64,000 nucleotides of DNA. It comes from Pacificimonas flava (GTDB taxonomy: Bacteria > Pseudomonadota > Alphaproteobacteria > Sphingomonadales > Sphingomonadaceae). Location: NCBI RefSeq assembly GCF_000342165.1, contig NZ_AMRV01000003.1, positions 124,001 through 188,000 on the forward strand, written 5' to 3'. Below the pieces are notes generated by a model, which saw only the letters and a program-made list of their open reading frames with translations, ran no database searches and was not told the DNA's origin. Made by a program: the position numbers and the translations under genes. Shown here one piece after another: positions 8,354 through 16,753 of this stretch (position 1 is its first letter; each line of letters starts with the position of its first letter).

Positions 8354-8717
8354 ACGAACGCTCCGCGATTGCCGCATCCTCGTGGCCGAAGACGAATACT
8401 TGCTTGCAGCCGAGCTTCAGAGCGAACTCAGCGATGCGGGGGCTGTCACGCTGGGTCCTGTGGGAACTGTCGAGGACACACTCGATCTCATCCAGTCGGA
8501 GCAGCGGATCGACGGCGCAATCCTGGACGTCAACCTGCGGGGAAAATCGATCTTTCCCGCCGCCGACCTGCTCGCCGAGCGGGCGGTGCCGTTCGTATTC
8601 GCCACGGGATACGACGAAGGGGCAATCCCGAGCCGCTTTGCCGACAGGCCCCGGTGCGAAAAGCCGATCGACATGGCCAAGATCAAACAGGCCATCGGAT
8701 GCGTGATTCACGCTTGA
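8346..8717 (+). CDS. Single-domain response regulator
   Basis: A 123-residue receiver with 'ILVAEDEYLL', the phospho-acceptor Asp in 'GAILDVNLRGKS', 'FATGYDEG' and the Lys in 'RCEKPIDMAKI'. No output domain. The ATG at 8346 overlaps the end of the kinase remnant by 8 nt. It is closely similar in sequence to the two receivers at 1184-2158, consistent with recent paralogues. Its own kinase appears to have been lost, so it may now be served by the HWE kinase at 2155-3975; that is inference. Confidence 0.85.
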   Translation: MPERTLRDCRILVAEDEYLLAAELQSELSDAGAVTLGPVGTVEDTLDLIQSEQRIDGAILDVNLRGKSIFPAADLLAERAVPFVFATGYDEGAIPSRFADRPRCEKPIDMAKIKQAIGCVIHA

Positions 8718-9185
8718 TTTATCCGCCTCGTGCGAGCGCGGCTGAACGAGCGCCCTTACCCGCTTGTCGTTCCAAAGAAGCCTGATGAGTCTTGGCATCC
8801 ATCGGAGTGGCAGGGGCCGAGATCGCGGGCGGCTTCGCTCTTCGGGCGTGGCTGCGCCTGGATAAACCGGTTTGGTGATCGCCATTCCAGCCTTCGACCT
8901 TGCAGATCGATAGGAATGACCCGGCAGACATCGCTGTGTTGCGATCACGCGGGTCAACGCAATCAAGGCTCCGCGGCCGATTGTTGGTGCGACACCAGCG
9001 CCCGCCGCCAAGCCATACGCCTGGCGAAGCCGCCGCAACCATCAGTAGCGAGAGATATCCCGGCCTACTGCTGGTCGACCTGCGGCGTCCCGCCTTCAAG
9101 GAAAAGCGCTTTGGCTTTCGCATCCCTGCCCCTAGCATCCGCGCAGACCTTCAGATGACGGATCGAAACAGACGCAAGGCGTTGG
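8718..9185. other. Intergenic stretch without a supported gene
   Basis: About 470 nt between a receiver gene and a small membrane protein gene. Open frames on both strands lack ribosome sites and family resemblance. A promoter for 9186 is expected here but no clear consensus is seen. Confidence 0.5.
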
Positions 9186-9692
9186 ATGGGCGAGAACAGA
9201 CAGGCCGCGGGCGAGGCCATCGAGATCGAAAGCGACCGCCGTTTCCAGGAGCGTCTTTGGACTTTGCAGCGCGTCTGCTGGCTCGTGATGTTCGGGCTTG
9301 TGTGCGCGGCGCTTCTCGGCGCGACCGGTGCTGGCGGTTCGCTCGCCGCGGGCAAGACATCCGGGATGGGCGCGTCCGTCGAATATCCGCGCATCGCCAG
9401 ATGGCAGCGTGCGGAACGGGTGGAGATATCCCTGGCCCCATCGGCCATGTCCGAAAGTCAGCTTTTGCTGGGAAGAGGCTTTCTCGACAGCTTTTCCGTG
9501 TCCAGTATGACGCCGCAGCCGAAATCGACCCAGGCACGCAGTGACGGTGTTTTGCTGACGTTCGGGAAATCTTCGGGCGCGCCCGGAACCGTGTCGATCA
9601 TGGTTCGGCCGGAAAAGCCGTCTCTTCCGAAGGAAATGCACCTGACGATAGACGGCGCGCGCCTTTCCTTCACCTCCATCGTTCTGCCCTGA
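9186..9692 (+). CDS. Hypothetical single-pass membrane protein upstream of DUF421 gene
   Basis: A 168-residue protein with a polar N-terminus, one hydrophobic segment at about residues 30-52 ('CWLVMFGLVCAALLGATGAG'), and a C-terminal domain of ~110 residues predicted extracytoplasmic with beta-rich alternation ending 'RLSFTSIVLP'. No known family is recognised. It lies 7 nt upstream of a YetF/DUF421 gene in the same direction, so the two are probably co-expressed and may form a complex at the membrane. No good ribosome site was found before the ATG. Confidence 0.65.
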   Translation: MGENRQAAGEAIEIESDRRFQERLWTLQRVCWLVMFGLVCAALLGATGAGGSLAAGKTSGMGASVEYPRIARWQRAERVEISLAPSAMSESQLLLGRGFLDSFSVSSMTPQPKSTQARSDGVLLTFGKSSGAPGTVSIMVRPEKPSLPKEMHLTIDGARLSFTSIVLP

Positions 9693-9699
9693 GGTCGTC

Positions 9700-10182
9700 A
9701 TGGAAAGTGTCGTTCGCGGATTTGCCGTCTATCTGATCCTCCTGCTGGTGTGCCGGGCGTCGGGGCGGCGGACGCTGGCGCAGATGACGCCGTTCGATTT
9801 CGTCCTGCTGCTGATCGTCGCCGAAACCACGCAGCAGGCTCTCCTGGGCGATGATTTTTCGATCACGAACTCCGTCGTCCTGATCGTCACGCTTTTCGTG
9901 GTGGATATCGGTTTTTCGTATCTCAAGCGGTCTTCGCCCGGCGTGGCGAAACTTCTCGACGGCCAGCCGACCCTCCTCATGCACAATGGAGCCGTCGATC
10001 ACCGGGCTCTCCGGCGCGCGCGCGTCGACACCGCCGACCTTCTCGTCGCGGCAAGAAGCCAGCATGGGATCGAACGCCTCGACCAGATCAAGCATGCCGT
10101 GCTGGAAACGGATTCCGGCATAAGCATCATCCCTGCAGAACGCGGAACCGGAGAGGAAACGGACAGCCGAAGCTGCTCCTGA
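9700..10182 (+). CDS. DUF421/YetF-family membrane protein
   Basis: A 160-residue protein with about three membrane helices in the first ~75 residues ('VYLILLLVCRASGRRTLAQM', 'FDFVLLLIVAETTQQALLGD') and a cytoplasmic YetF domain (~85-150; 'LLDGQPTLLMHNGAVDHRAL' then 'VLETDSGISIIPA'). These are the usual DUF421 features: the 'RxxGKRT/GRRTLAQMTPFDF' loop and the 'G-x-ISI/xxP' end. The biochemical role of the family is unsettled; in Bacillus it is linked to spore and membrane functions. A second family member ends the operon at 23500-24036, so the glycan locus is flanked by two. Confidence 0.88.
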   Translation: MESVVRGFAVYLILLLVCRASGRRTLAQMTPFDFVLLLIVAETTQQALLGDDFSITNSVVLIVTLFVVDIGFSYLKRSSPGVAKLLDGQPTLLMHNGAVDHRALRRARVDTADLLVAARSQHGIERLDQIKHAVLETDSGISIIPAERGTGEETDSRSCS

Positions 10183-10260
10183 AGAATTTCCTGTCAAGAA
10201 GAGCGGGAGCCGAATGCTCGCGATCTAAGCCTTCGCCCCGCTTTCCGGCACCAGCCGGCA

Positions 10261-11301
10261 CTACTGAGCCACAAAGGCGACCTGATCCTCTCGCCGCTCG
10301 GTCTTGACCGGGCTACTCCTCGCCGCATTCGATCGACTCAGAAGGTCGGCGAAATAGTCCGCGGTTGCCCGGAGTCCGTCCTGCAGGGGAACCTGCGGTT
10401 CCCAGCTCAGCAGCTTGCGGGCGAGATCTATGTTCGGGCGCCGGCGCTGTGGATCGTCCTCCGGCAGCGCCTCGTAACGGACCGGCACATCGAAACCGGT
10501 AACCGCGAACGCGATGTCCACCAGTTCGGCGATGGTGATCTCGTTCGGATTGCCCAGATTCACGGGCCCCACCACCTGTCCTGGAGCCTCCATAAGCGCC
10601 AGAAGGCCGGCCACCATATCCGAAACGTAGCAGAAGCTGCGCGTCTGCTCACCGCTCCCATAGATGGTGATGTCCTGCCCACGCAGGATCTGGCAAAGGA
10701 AGTTCGACACGACCCGCCCATCGTCGGGGTGCATGTGCGGACCGTAGGTGTTGAAGATGCGCGCGACGCGAACTTCCGCCCGAGACAAGCGTCCGAAATC
10801 GAAGGTCAGCGCCTCTGCGGCTCGCTTGCCCTCGTCATAACACGCCCGCGGGCCGATACAGTTCACGTTTCCGCGATAGTCTTCCGCCTGCGGATGGCTG
10901 TCGGGATCGCCATAGACCTCGCTGGTGGAGGACAGGAGAAACCGCGCGCCCATCCTTTCGGCCAGGCGCAGAAGGCTACGCGTGCCGTCCACGCTGGTCA
11001 GCAGCGTATGTTCGGGATCGCGCTGATATTGCGGCGGAGAGGCGGCGCAGGCGAGATTATAGATCCTGTCGAACGGCCGGGCGGGAGTCGTCACGTCATC
11101 GGGAAGCGGGGCTGTCACGTCCGCGCGCACGAAGGAAAAGCGGGGCGATGCCTTCAGCCGTGCAAGATTCTCCGGCCGCGCCGTCTGCATATTGTCGAGG
11201 CATGTGACGGTGTGCCCCCGTTCCAGCAGGGCGGCGCAAAGGTGCGAACCGATGAACCCGGCACCCCCCGCCACGAGGACATGCTTTGCGGCCTTCATCA
11301 T
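10261..11301 (-). CDS. UDP-glucuronate decarboxylase-like NAD-dependent epimerase
   Basis: A 346-residue extended short-chain dehydrogenase. Residues ~7-20 carry the Rossmann motif 'VLVAGGAGFIGSHL'. The catalytic set is 'STSEVYGDP' and 'ACYDEGKRAAE' (Tyr-x3-Lys). 'RIFNTYGPHMHPDDGRVVSN' is typical of UDP-xylose synthases, which convert UDP-glucuronate to UDP-xylose with tightly bound NAD. It is the last gene of a seven-gene minus-strand operon; its ATG overlaps the preceding stop by 4 nt. A UDP-pentose made here could feed the operon's glycosyltransferases. The substrate is inferred from sequence class. Confidence 0.85.
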   Translation of the reverse strand: MMKAAKHVLVAGGAGFIGSHLCAALLERGHTVTCLDNMQTARPENLARLKASPRFSFVRADVTAPLPDDVTTPARPFDRIYNLACAASPPQYQRDPEHTLLTSVDGTRSLLRLAERMGARFLLSSTSEVYGDPDSHPQAEDYRGNVNCIGPRACYDEGKRAAEALTFDFGRLSRAEVRVARIFNTYGPHMHPDDGRVVSNFLCQILRGQDITIYGSGEQTRSFCYVSDMVAGLLALMEAPGQVVGPVNLGNPNEITIAELVDIAFAVTGFDVPVRYEALPEDDPQRRRPNIDLARKLLSWEPQVPLQDGLRATADYFADLLSRSNAARSSPVKTERREDQVAFVAQ

Positions 11302-12392
11302 GCGGCGCTCCTTTCCCTGTTCGGTACATTGCTGCGGCTGCCCGGACGTGCGTCGAGCAGCTCGCTCTCCAGTTCCTCCGCACGGTGCGCGGCGCTGTGA
11401 TGGCGGAGAATTCGGGAGCGGGCGCGGACACCCTGCATGGAATCCAGCGATTTCAGAGCCTGCTCGACCTCGTCGGCATCCTCGACGAGGCTGATCTCAC
11501 TGCCGGGATCGAAGAGGTCCTCGATGCCGTCCCAGCGATCGGAGAGGATCGGAACGCCGCACGCGGCTGCCTCGAACAGCCTGACGGACGGGGACCATCC
11601 GGCTGCGACCATGTCCTGTCGCGTGATGTTCAGCGTTGCGCGAGAGGCGCTGTAGAATTCGGCGTGACGGGCCGGGGGAACATGGTCGATCCGATCGACA
11701 TTGGCGGGCCAGGCGATGGAGTCCGGATAGGACGGGCCGGCCACGACGAAGCGGCGATCCGGCATGCGCCGGGCGGTCTCCAACAGCAGGCGTTCGACCT
11801 TTGGTTGCCGGTCCGGGCTGTACGTGCCGAGATAGCCCAGGTTCCAGCGGCGATCGGCAATCAAGGGATGGTAAAGCGACGGATCGACCGCGCAGTAGAG
11901 CGCCCGCGCTCGCGGCGCACCATATTGCCGTTCAAGCAGGTCCAGCGTCGGCCCCCCGGCGAACGAGAAATAGATGTCGAAGCCGGGAATCACCTCCGGG
12001 CTGACATATTCATGATCGCCGCGGGAGAGCTTGCCGAGCGTCACGGGCGTGTCGATATCGTAGAACGCCACGATGCCCCTGGCCGTCTCGAAGAGGAATT
12101 TCGCCACCTCCACGCCCTCCGGAACGTAGGAGCCGAGGAGCACCGCATCGGCCGCGGCGATCTCTCGCGCGTGGCGACGTTGCAGATCCGCCAGACCCTC
12201 GTACAAGGACAGCCGGCACCAGTCGGGATCGGAGAGATCGCGATTTTCGCCCGCGTACCAGCGCACGTTCCGTTCCAGGAAATGCACCTGATGGCCGCGC
12301 TCGGCGAATGCCTTCAGAAGTGCGCGGTAGGTGGTGGCGTGCCCGTTGCCCCATGATGATGACAGGCTGAGGCCCAGAACGATCAGCTTCAT
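11298..12392 (-). CDS. CgeB-like glycosyltransferase
   Basis: A 364-residue GT-B-type protein without membrane segments. It opens 'MKLIVLGLSLSSSWGNGHAT' and has a C-terminal nucleotide-sugar domain: 'NLGYLGTYSPDRQPKVERLL' and 'SVRLFEAAACGVPILSDRWD'. These match the CgeB/'Glyco_trans_1_2' family, retaining-type transferases of uncertain specificity. The start and stop both overlap neighbours by 4 nt (ATGA). It is one of three consecutive, mutually similar CgeB-like genes, which probably arose by duplication and may add successive sugars. Confidence 0.85.
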   Translation of the reverse strand: MKLIVLGLSLSSSWGNGHATTYRALLKAFAERGHQVHFLERNVRWYAGENRDLSDPDWCRLSLYEGLADLQRRHAREIAAADAVLLGSYVPEGVEVAKFLFETARGIVAFYDIDTPVTLGKLSRGDHEYVSPEVIPGFDIYFSFAGGPTLDLLERQYGAPRARALYCAVDPSLYHPLIADRRWNLGYLGTYSPDRQPKVERLLLETARRMPDRRFVVAGPSYPDSIAWPANVDRIDHVPPARHAEFYSASRATLNITRQDMVAAGWSPSVRLFEAAACGVPILSDRWDGIEDLFDPGSEISLVEDADEVEQALKSLDSMQGVRARSRILRHHSAAHRAEELESELLDARPGSRSNVPNRERSAA

Positions 12393-13477
12393 GCCGCGTC
12401 CCTCCGCTGCGCCGCCTGCGCCTTCAAGATCCGGTCGACGCGCTTCGCCCGCTCCTCGTAGCTGTGATCCGCAAGCACCCGCCGCCGCGCGGCATCGCCG
12501 ATCCGGCGCGCGCGTTCGGGCGTCAGGTCGTTCAGCAAATCGGCCACGTCACGGCCGTCCCGCGCGACGAGTACCTCCCTGTCCGGCTCCAGGAACATCT
12601 CGATCCCTTCCCAATGATCGGTGATCAGACAGGCGGCGGCGCCGGCCGCCTCGAACACACGCGTGGCGGGTGAGAAACCCAAGGCCGCCATGCTGTCCCG
12701 GGCAATATTCAGCACGGCCAGGGGACCGGCATTGAAGGCATTGTGGTCGGCCGTCGGCACATGACCCAATCTGCGGACGTTCTGCGGCATCGCCTTGTCC
12801 TGCCAACCGCTGCCGCCAAGGAGGAACGTCCGCTCCGGCAGGGCCTCGGCTGCGGACAGGAAGAAGGTCTGCACCCGCGCCTCCCGATCGGGAAGGCGGT
12901 TCCCCAGAAAACCCAGATCGCCGGAAAAACGGGCATCCGCCGGAACGGGATAATGGGTTGTCCGGTCCAGCCCGTTGTAAACGGGAATGCAGTTCGCCGC
13001 TCCCAACTCGCGGTAGCGCTCGACCACCGGATCGCCGCCGCCATAGGTGAGGACCAGGTCGAGCCGGGGAAGGCTGCGCCGGACGGGATGATCCGGTTGA
13101 CCGCTCATCTCATCAAGCGTGGCAGCCGCATCGACGTCCCAGAAGATCGTGATCGCGTCGCGGCGACTCTGCTCCACAATTCCCTCGATCAGTTCCGTGT
13201 CGAAGACGCCGACACCGCTCGCCTTGACCACGACATCCGCGTGGCGCGCCTCCGCAAGGGCGGCGTTCAGACCGTCCGGGCTGGCCGCGTAGACAACCGA
13301 CCTTGCCCATTCCGGGGGTTCGATGTCGCGGTGCTGCTGCCGTTCGAAGGCGTCCGGCTCGTAGAAGGTGATATCATGTCCGAGCGCTGCCAGGTTGCGA
13401 AGAATACCGCGATAATAGGTGGCGGCACCGTTCCAGTAGCTCGACAGCAGGCTGGATCCGTAGAAAGCGATCTTCAC
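12389..13477 (-). CDS. CgeB-like glycosyltransferase
   Basis: A 362-residue paralogue of its neighbours, with the same opening pattern ('MKIAFYGSSLLSSYWNGAAT') and a donor-binding half with 'DLGFLGNRLPDREARVQTFF' and 'ATRVFEAAGAAACLITDHWE'. No signal peptide or membrane helix is visible, so it acts on a cytoplasmic acceptor. It overlaps both neighbours by 4 nt. The acceptor and donor are unknown; UDP-xylose or an epimerised deoxysugar made by the same operon are candidates. Confidence 0.85.
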   Translation of the reverse strand: MKIAFYGSSLLSSYWNGAATYYRGILRNLAALGHDITFYEPDAFERQQHRDIEPPEWARSVVYAASPDGLNAALAEARHADVVVKASGVGVFDTELIEGIVEQSRRDAITIFWDVDAAATLDEMSGQPDHPVRRSLPRLDLVLTYGGGDPVVERYRELGAANCIPVYNGLDRTTHYPVPADARFSGDLGFLGNRLPDREARVQTFFLSAAEALPERTFLLGGSGWQDKAMPQNVRRLGHVPTADHNAFNAGPLAVLNIARDSMAALGFSPATRVFEAAGAAACLITDHWEGIEMFLEPDREVLVARDGRDVADLLNDLTPERARRIGDAARRRVLADHSYEERAKRVDRILKAQAAQRRDAA

Positions 13478-14589
13478 GCCGCGCTCCTTTCCTTTTGTGC
13501 AAGCGATCGGTGGATTGCCAGAAGCTCGTCAGCGCGGTGGGCGCAGCTGTGGCGGCGGCGAACAGTCTCCAGGCCGCAGGCGCTGAGGGAGCGGCGCAGC
13601 TCCGGTTCGTTCTTCAGCGCCTTCAGATGGGCCGTCATGGTCTCGCCGTCCTTCGCCTGCAGATAGTCCGTGCCCTGCCGGAACAGGTTTTCACTGTCCG
13701 ACCAGGGGGCGGAAACCAGCGGGATGCCGCAGGCCAGCGCCTCGAACATCCGGATCGTGGGAATGCCCGGCAGGCTTTGGGTGTAGAAGCGGCGGGGCAC
13801 ATGCACGGTCGCCATGTGCGCCGCGAACCGCGCGGGCACGTCTGCATTCGCGGTCCAGCCGCGATAGCCGGCGCCATACCGGTCGAGAAGCGCGCGCGCC
13901 TCCGCGGGATAGCGCACGCCGTAAACGTCGAGTGGGAGTCCGGCCTGCCGAGCGGGAGCGAAGAGGAACCGTTCAAGCTCCTGCGTGCGCTCGCCGTCGC
14001 CCCAGTTTCCGATCCATATGAGGCCCTCCCGGTCCTGCGCGTCCTCCGCGCCTTCAGGTGGCTTGAAGCGCCGGGTGTCCGCCGCCTCGTGCCAGGTCCA
14101 GACATGCCGGCCCCAGCCGCGCTTCCGATAGACTTCGGACAGGGCTTCGCCGAATGCGAGCACGCCGTCATAGCCGTCAAATTCGAACTGATCGATTTCG
14201 TGCGGCGCGCTGATCGCCCGGTGGTGGGTATCGTGAAACAGCAGCATGAATGTTCCGCCAGCGCGCCGCAGTTCGCCGAGTTTGCGAACCAGCGCCCGCT
14301 CGTTCCATTCATGGACCACGACGAGGTCGGCGCCGTCGACGAGGGCTTCGAGATCGGCATCGCCGTCGTAGAGTTCCGGCACAAGTTCCGGGTAGGCCGC
14401 GCGCATGGCGTTGAGAGCGGCCTCTCCGTGATCGCGACGAAGATTGTCCGAACTCCAGTTTCCGGTTCGCTCCGGCGCGCGAACGCGGTGTCCGCGCCGC
14501 GCAAGTTCGGACAGCACGCCGCGCACGAAATGCGCATTCCCGTGATTCCAGCAGGACCGCAGGGAGTGAGTGAAATAGACGATATTCAC
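13474..14589 (-). CDS. CgeB-like glycosyltransferase
   Basis: A 371-residue GT-B-like protein: 'MNIVYFTHSLRSCWNHGNAH' at the N-terminus, a central 'DLVVVHEWNERALVRKLGEL' segment, and the C-terminal donor motif 'TIRMFEALACGIPLVSAPWS'. It is the most divergent of the three CgeB-like genes in this operon. No membrane segment is seen. It is joined to both neighbours by 4-nt overlaps. Confidence 0.85.
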   Translation of the reverse strand: MNIVYFTHSLRSCWNHGNAHFVRGVLSELARRGHRVRAPERTGNWSSDNLRRDHGEAALNAMRAAYPELVPELYDGDADLEALVDGADLVVVHEWNERALVRKLGELRRAGGTFMLLFHDTHHRAISAPHEIDQFEFDGYDGVLAFGEALSEVYRKRGWGRHVWTWHEAADTRRFKPPEGAEDAQDREGLIWIGNWGDGERTQELERFLFAPARQAGLPLDVYGVRYPAEARALLDRYGAGYRGWTANADVPARFAAHMATVHVPRRFYTQSLPGIPTIRMFEALACGIPLVSAPWSDSENLFRQGTDYLQAKDGETMTAHLKALKNEPELRRSLSACGLETVRRRHSCAHRADELLAIHRSLAQKERSAA

Positions 14590-15674
14590 GCCGCCGCCCT
14601 TTCGGCCGTCACCCGGCCGTACACATCCATCATGCCGGCGACCATGCGCCCGGGCGTGAATTGGCGGGAGCGTAACCTTGCCGCGGCACCGAGTTCACGG
14701 CGTCGCTGCGCATCGGCGAACAGGCCGTCGATCGCGGCGCGGAAGGCGGCGGCGTCACCGGGCGGCGCGAACAGGGCGGCACCATCCCAGAGTTCGCGGA
14801 ACACAGGAATGTCCGACAGGACGAGCGCGCAGCCGGCCTGTGCAGCCTCCAGAACGGCAAGACCGAAGGGCTCGTACACCGCCGTCGAGGCAAAGACCGG
14901 GCGGGCCGAAAGCAGATCGGCAATGGCCGATTCTTCGCAGCGCCCAAGGCAGGAAAGGTGATCAAAGCGGCGCGTCTCCCCGTTCGGCCCGGACAATGGC
15001 CCTGCCGCCAGAACCGGAACAGTCAGATGCCGTGCCGCTGCATCCAGCACGGCGACGTTCTTGCTGTCGTCCCACAGCCGCCCCACCGTCAGTACGAAAT
15101 CGCCCGGGGGGAGTTCGTCGACGCCGAGGGGCGCCCGGCCATTGTGGACGGTGACGGGTCTGCGGGGAAGGTCATACGCCTCCGCCGTCATCTGGGCGAA
15201 GGCAGAGCTCGGCGCGGTGACGAGATCGGCGCGGCGCAGTCCGGCGGCATGGGCTTCAATTCGCCATTCGAAATCCTTCGGCGGGGCGTCACCGCGAACC
15301 GCCCGCCACCAGGTGGCGAGGCAGGAATGTTGCATCGCGATCACCGGACAGGGCGGCGCGGGGGGAGCCAGCGACGCGCTGTGGAGTTGCAGCAGGTCGG
15401 CCCCCGCAGCCTCGGCGACGTGCGCGATCCGGCCTGCGACGTCGGCAAGCTCCGCAGGGCTCGCCGCCATCCATTCGACTGGAGCGTCGAGAGATGTCAG
15501 CCGCGCCGCCGCCGGTACGCCCCGCCTTTGCGCAGCGTCGGGCGTCGGGCCCAGCGTCAGGATGTGAACGCCGTACCCCCGGTCGATCAGGCCGGCGGCT
15601 AGCGAGACCGTATACTGCCACACGCCGCCCACCGCGTCCGTGGTGAGCATGATCTGCGGAAAGCCGGAGGTCAT
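14586..15674 (-). CDS. Family 4-type glycosyltransferase
   Basis: A 362-residue GT-B protein: an N-terminal acceptor domain ('MLTTDAVGGVWQYTVSLAAG') and a C-terminal GT4 donor domain with 'FVLTVGRLWDDSKNVAVLDA' and the E-x7-E motif in 'EPFGLAVLEAAQAGCALVLS' (~residue 275). GT4 enzymes are retaining and use nucleotide sugars. In actinobacteria a GT4 enzyme, MshA, glycosylates inositol phosphate; an analogous role is conceivable here because the divergent operon carries an inositol-3-phosphate synthase, but that is inference. Both ends overlap neighbours by 4 nt. Confidence 0.86.
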   Translation of the reverse strand: MTSGFPQIMLTTDAVGGVWQYTVSLAAGLIDRGYGVHILTLGPTPDAAQRRGVPAAARLTSLDAPVEWMAASPAELADVAGRIAHVAEAAGADLLQLHSASLAPPAPPCPVIAMQHSCLATWWRAVRGDAPPKDFEWRIEAHAAGLRRADLVTAPSSAFAQMTAEAYDLPRRPVTVHNGRAPLGVDELPPGDFVLTVGRLWDDSKNVAVLDAAARHLTVPVLAAGPLSGPNGETRRFDHLSCLGRCEESAIADLLSARPVFASTAVYEPFGLAVLEAAQAGCALVLSDIPVFRELWDGAALFAPPGDAAAFRAAIDGLFADAQRRRELGAAARLRSRQFTPGRMVAGMMDVYGRVTAERAAA

Positions 15675-16753
15675 GCCGCGGAACGCCGCGCCGAATCCTG
15701 GGGAATTTCCTGACCGCGCAGCCAGTCCGCGAGCTCTGCGACGCCGGTGCGCCAGGGCGTGGCGGACAGCGGACCGCAGGCGGCCTCCAGCCGGCCGGTA
15801 TCGGCAACGAAGTAGCGCTGGTCGCCCTGGCGCCAGTCCTCGTGGCGGACGGAGAGCGGTTCGCCGACGAGATCCTGAATATAGCTCAGGAGTTCGCGAA
15901 GGCTGACGGCGTTCGCCGGCCCGCCGCCAAGATTATACGCCTTGCCCGACAATGCATCGATGCGCGAGACGACGCCAAGGTAGGCCGCGACCGCGTCCTT
16001 CACGTTCAGGATATCGCGAACCTGCCGGCCATCGCCGAACAGGGTGATCGTCTCGCCCCGAAGCGCCCGGATCAGGAAATGGGCGACCCAGCCCTGATCC
16101 TCCGTGCCCAGCTGCCGCTCTCCGTAGATGCAGCTCATCCGCAGGACGGCAGCGGGAATGCCGTAGCTGCGGGCATAATCCAGGACGTACTGGTCGGCGG
16201 CGCCCTTCGAACAGCCATAGGGCGTGTGAAAGGCGAGCGGGTAATCCTCGCCGATGCCGCCGGCGCGGAGCCCTTCGTCCGCAGGCATGTGCCGGCCATC
16301 CTGTTCCCGCAACGGGACGTCGCCGAGATCGCCATAGACCTTGTTCGTGGAGGCGAAGACGAGCGGGACCCCGTTCGTGTTCAGACGAAGCGCGTCCAGC
16401 AGATTGAACGTCCCAAGCGCGTTGATCTCGAAATCGGCGCGGGGGTCGCTGAGGCTGGTCGTGACGGCCACCTGCGCCGCCAAGTGAAAAACGGCCTTCG
16501 CCTGCGCGGCCGCCTCCGCGATCGCGCCGCTGTCGCGAACGTCCGAAATGCTGACGGCGATGCGCTGGCCATGCCGTTCGCGCAGCCAGTCGAGGTTCCG
16601 CTCGACGCCGGGCCGCAGCAGGGCATCGTAGATCAGGACACGGTGCCCGCCCGCCGCGAGGCGGTCGGCAAGGTTCGCGCCGATGAAACCCGCGCCGCCG
16701 GTAATCAGCACCGGCCGATCGTCGCCGGGATCGAGAGCGCCGACATCCGTCAC
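15671..16753 (-). CDS. CDP-paratose 2-epimerase-like NAD-dependent epimerase
   Basis: A 360-residue extended SDR with 'VLITGGAGFIGANLADRL' at the N-terminus, 'FASTNKVYGDLGDVP', catalytic 'TPYGCSKGAADQYVLDYARS' (Tyr-x3-Lys) and 'GTEDQGWVAHFLIRAL'. That set is characteristic of the CDP-tyvelose/paratose epimerase branch. The start is GTG at 16753, forming a GTGA overlap with the previous stop; the frame is open to 16828, but the upstream part lies inside the neighbouring gene. The actual nucleotide sugar is uncertain, since no CDP-paratose synthase is present. Confidence 0.84.
   Translation of the reverse strand: MTDVGALDPGDDRPVLITGGAGFIGANLADRLAAGGHRVLIYDALLRPGVERNLDWLRERHGQRIAVSISDVRDSGAIAEAAAQAKAVFHLAAQVAVTTSLSDPRADFEINALGTFNLLDALRLNTNGVPLVFASTNKVYGDLGDVPLREQDGRHMPADEGLRAGGIGEDYPLAFHTPYGCSKGAADQYVLDYARSYGIPAAVLRMSCIYGERQLGTEDQGWVAHFLIRALRGETITLFGDGRQVRDILNVKDAVAAYLGVVSRIDALSGKAYNLGGGPANAVSLRELLSYIQDLVGEPLSVRHEDWRQGDQRYFVADTGRLEAACGPLSATPWRTGVAELADWLRGQEIPQDSARRSAA

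Noticed and set aside
8719-9138. Minus-strand frame in the 8718-9185 gap
   Set aside because: No ribosome site, Arg/Ala/Ser-rich product and no domain; treated as noncoding.
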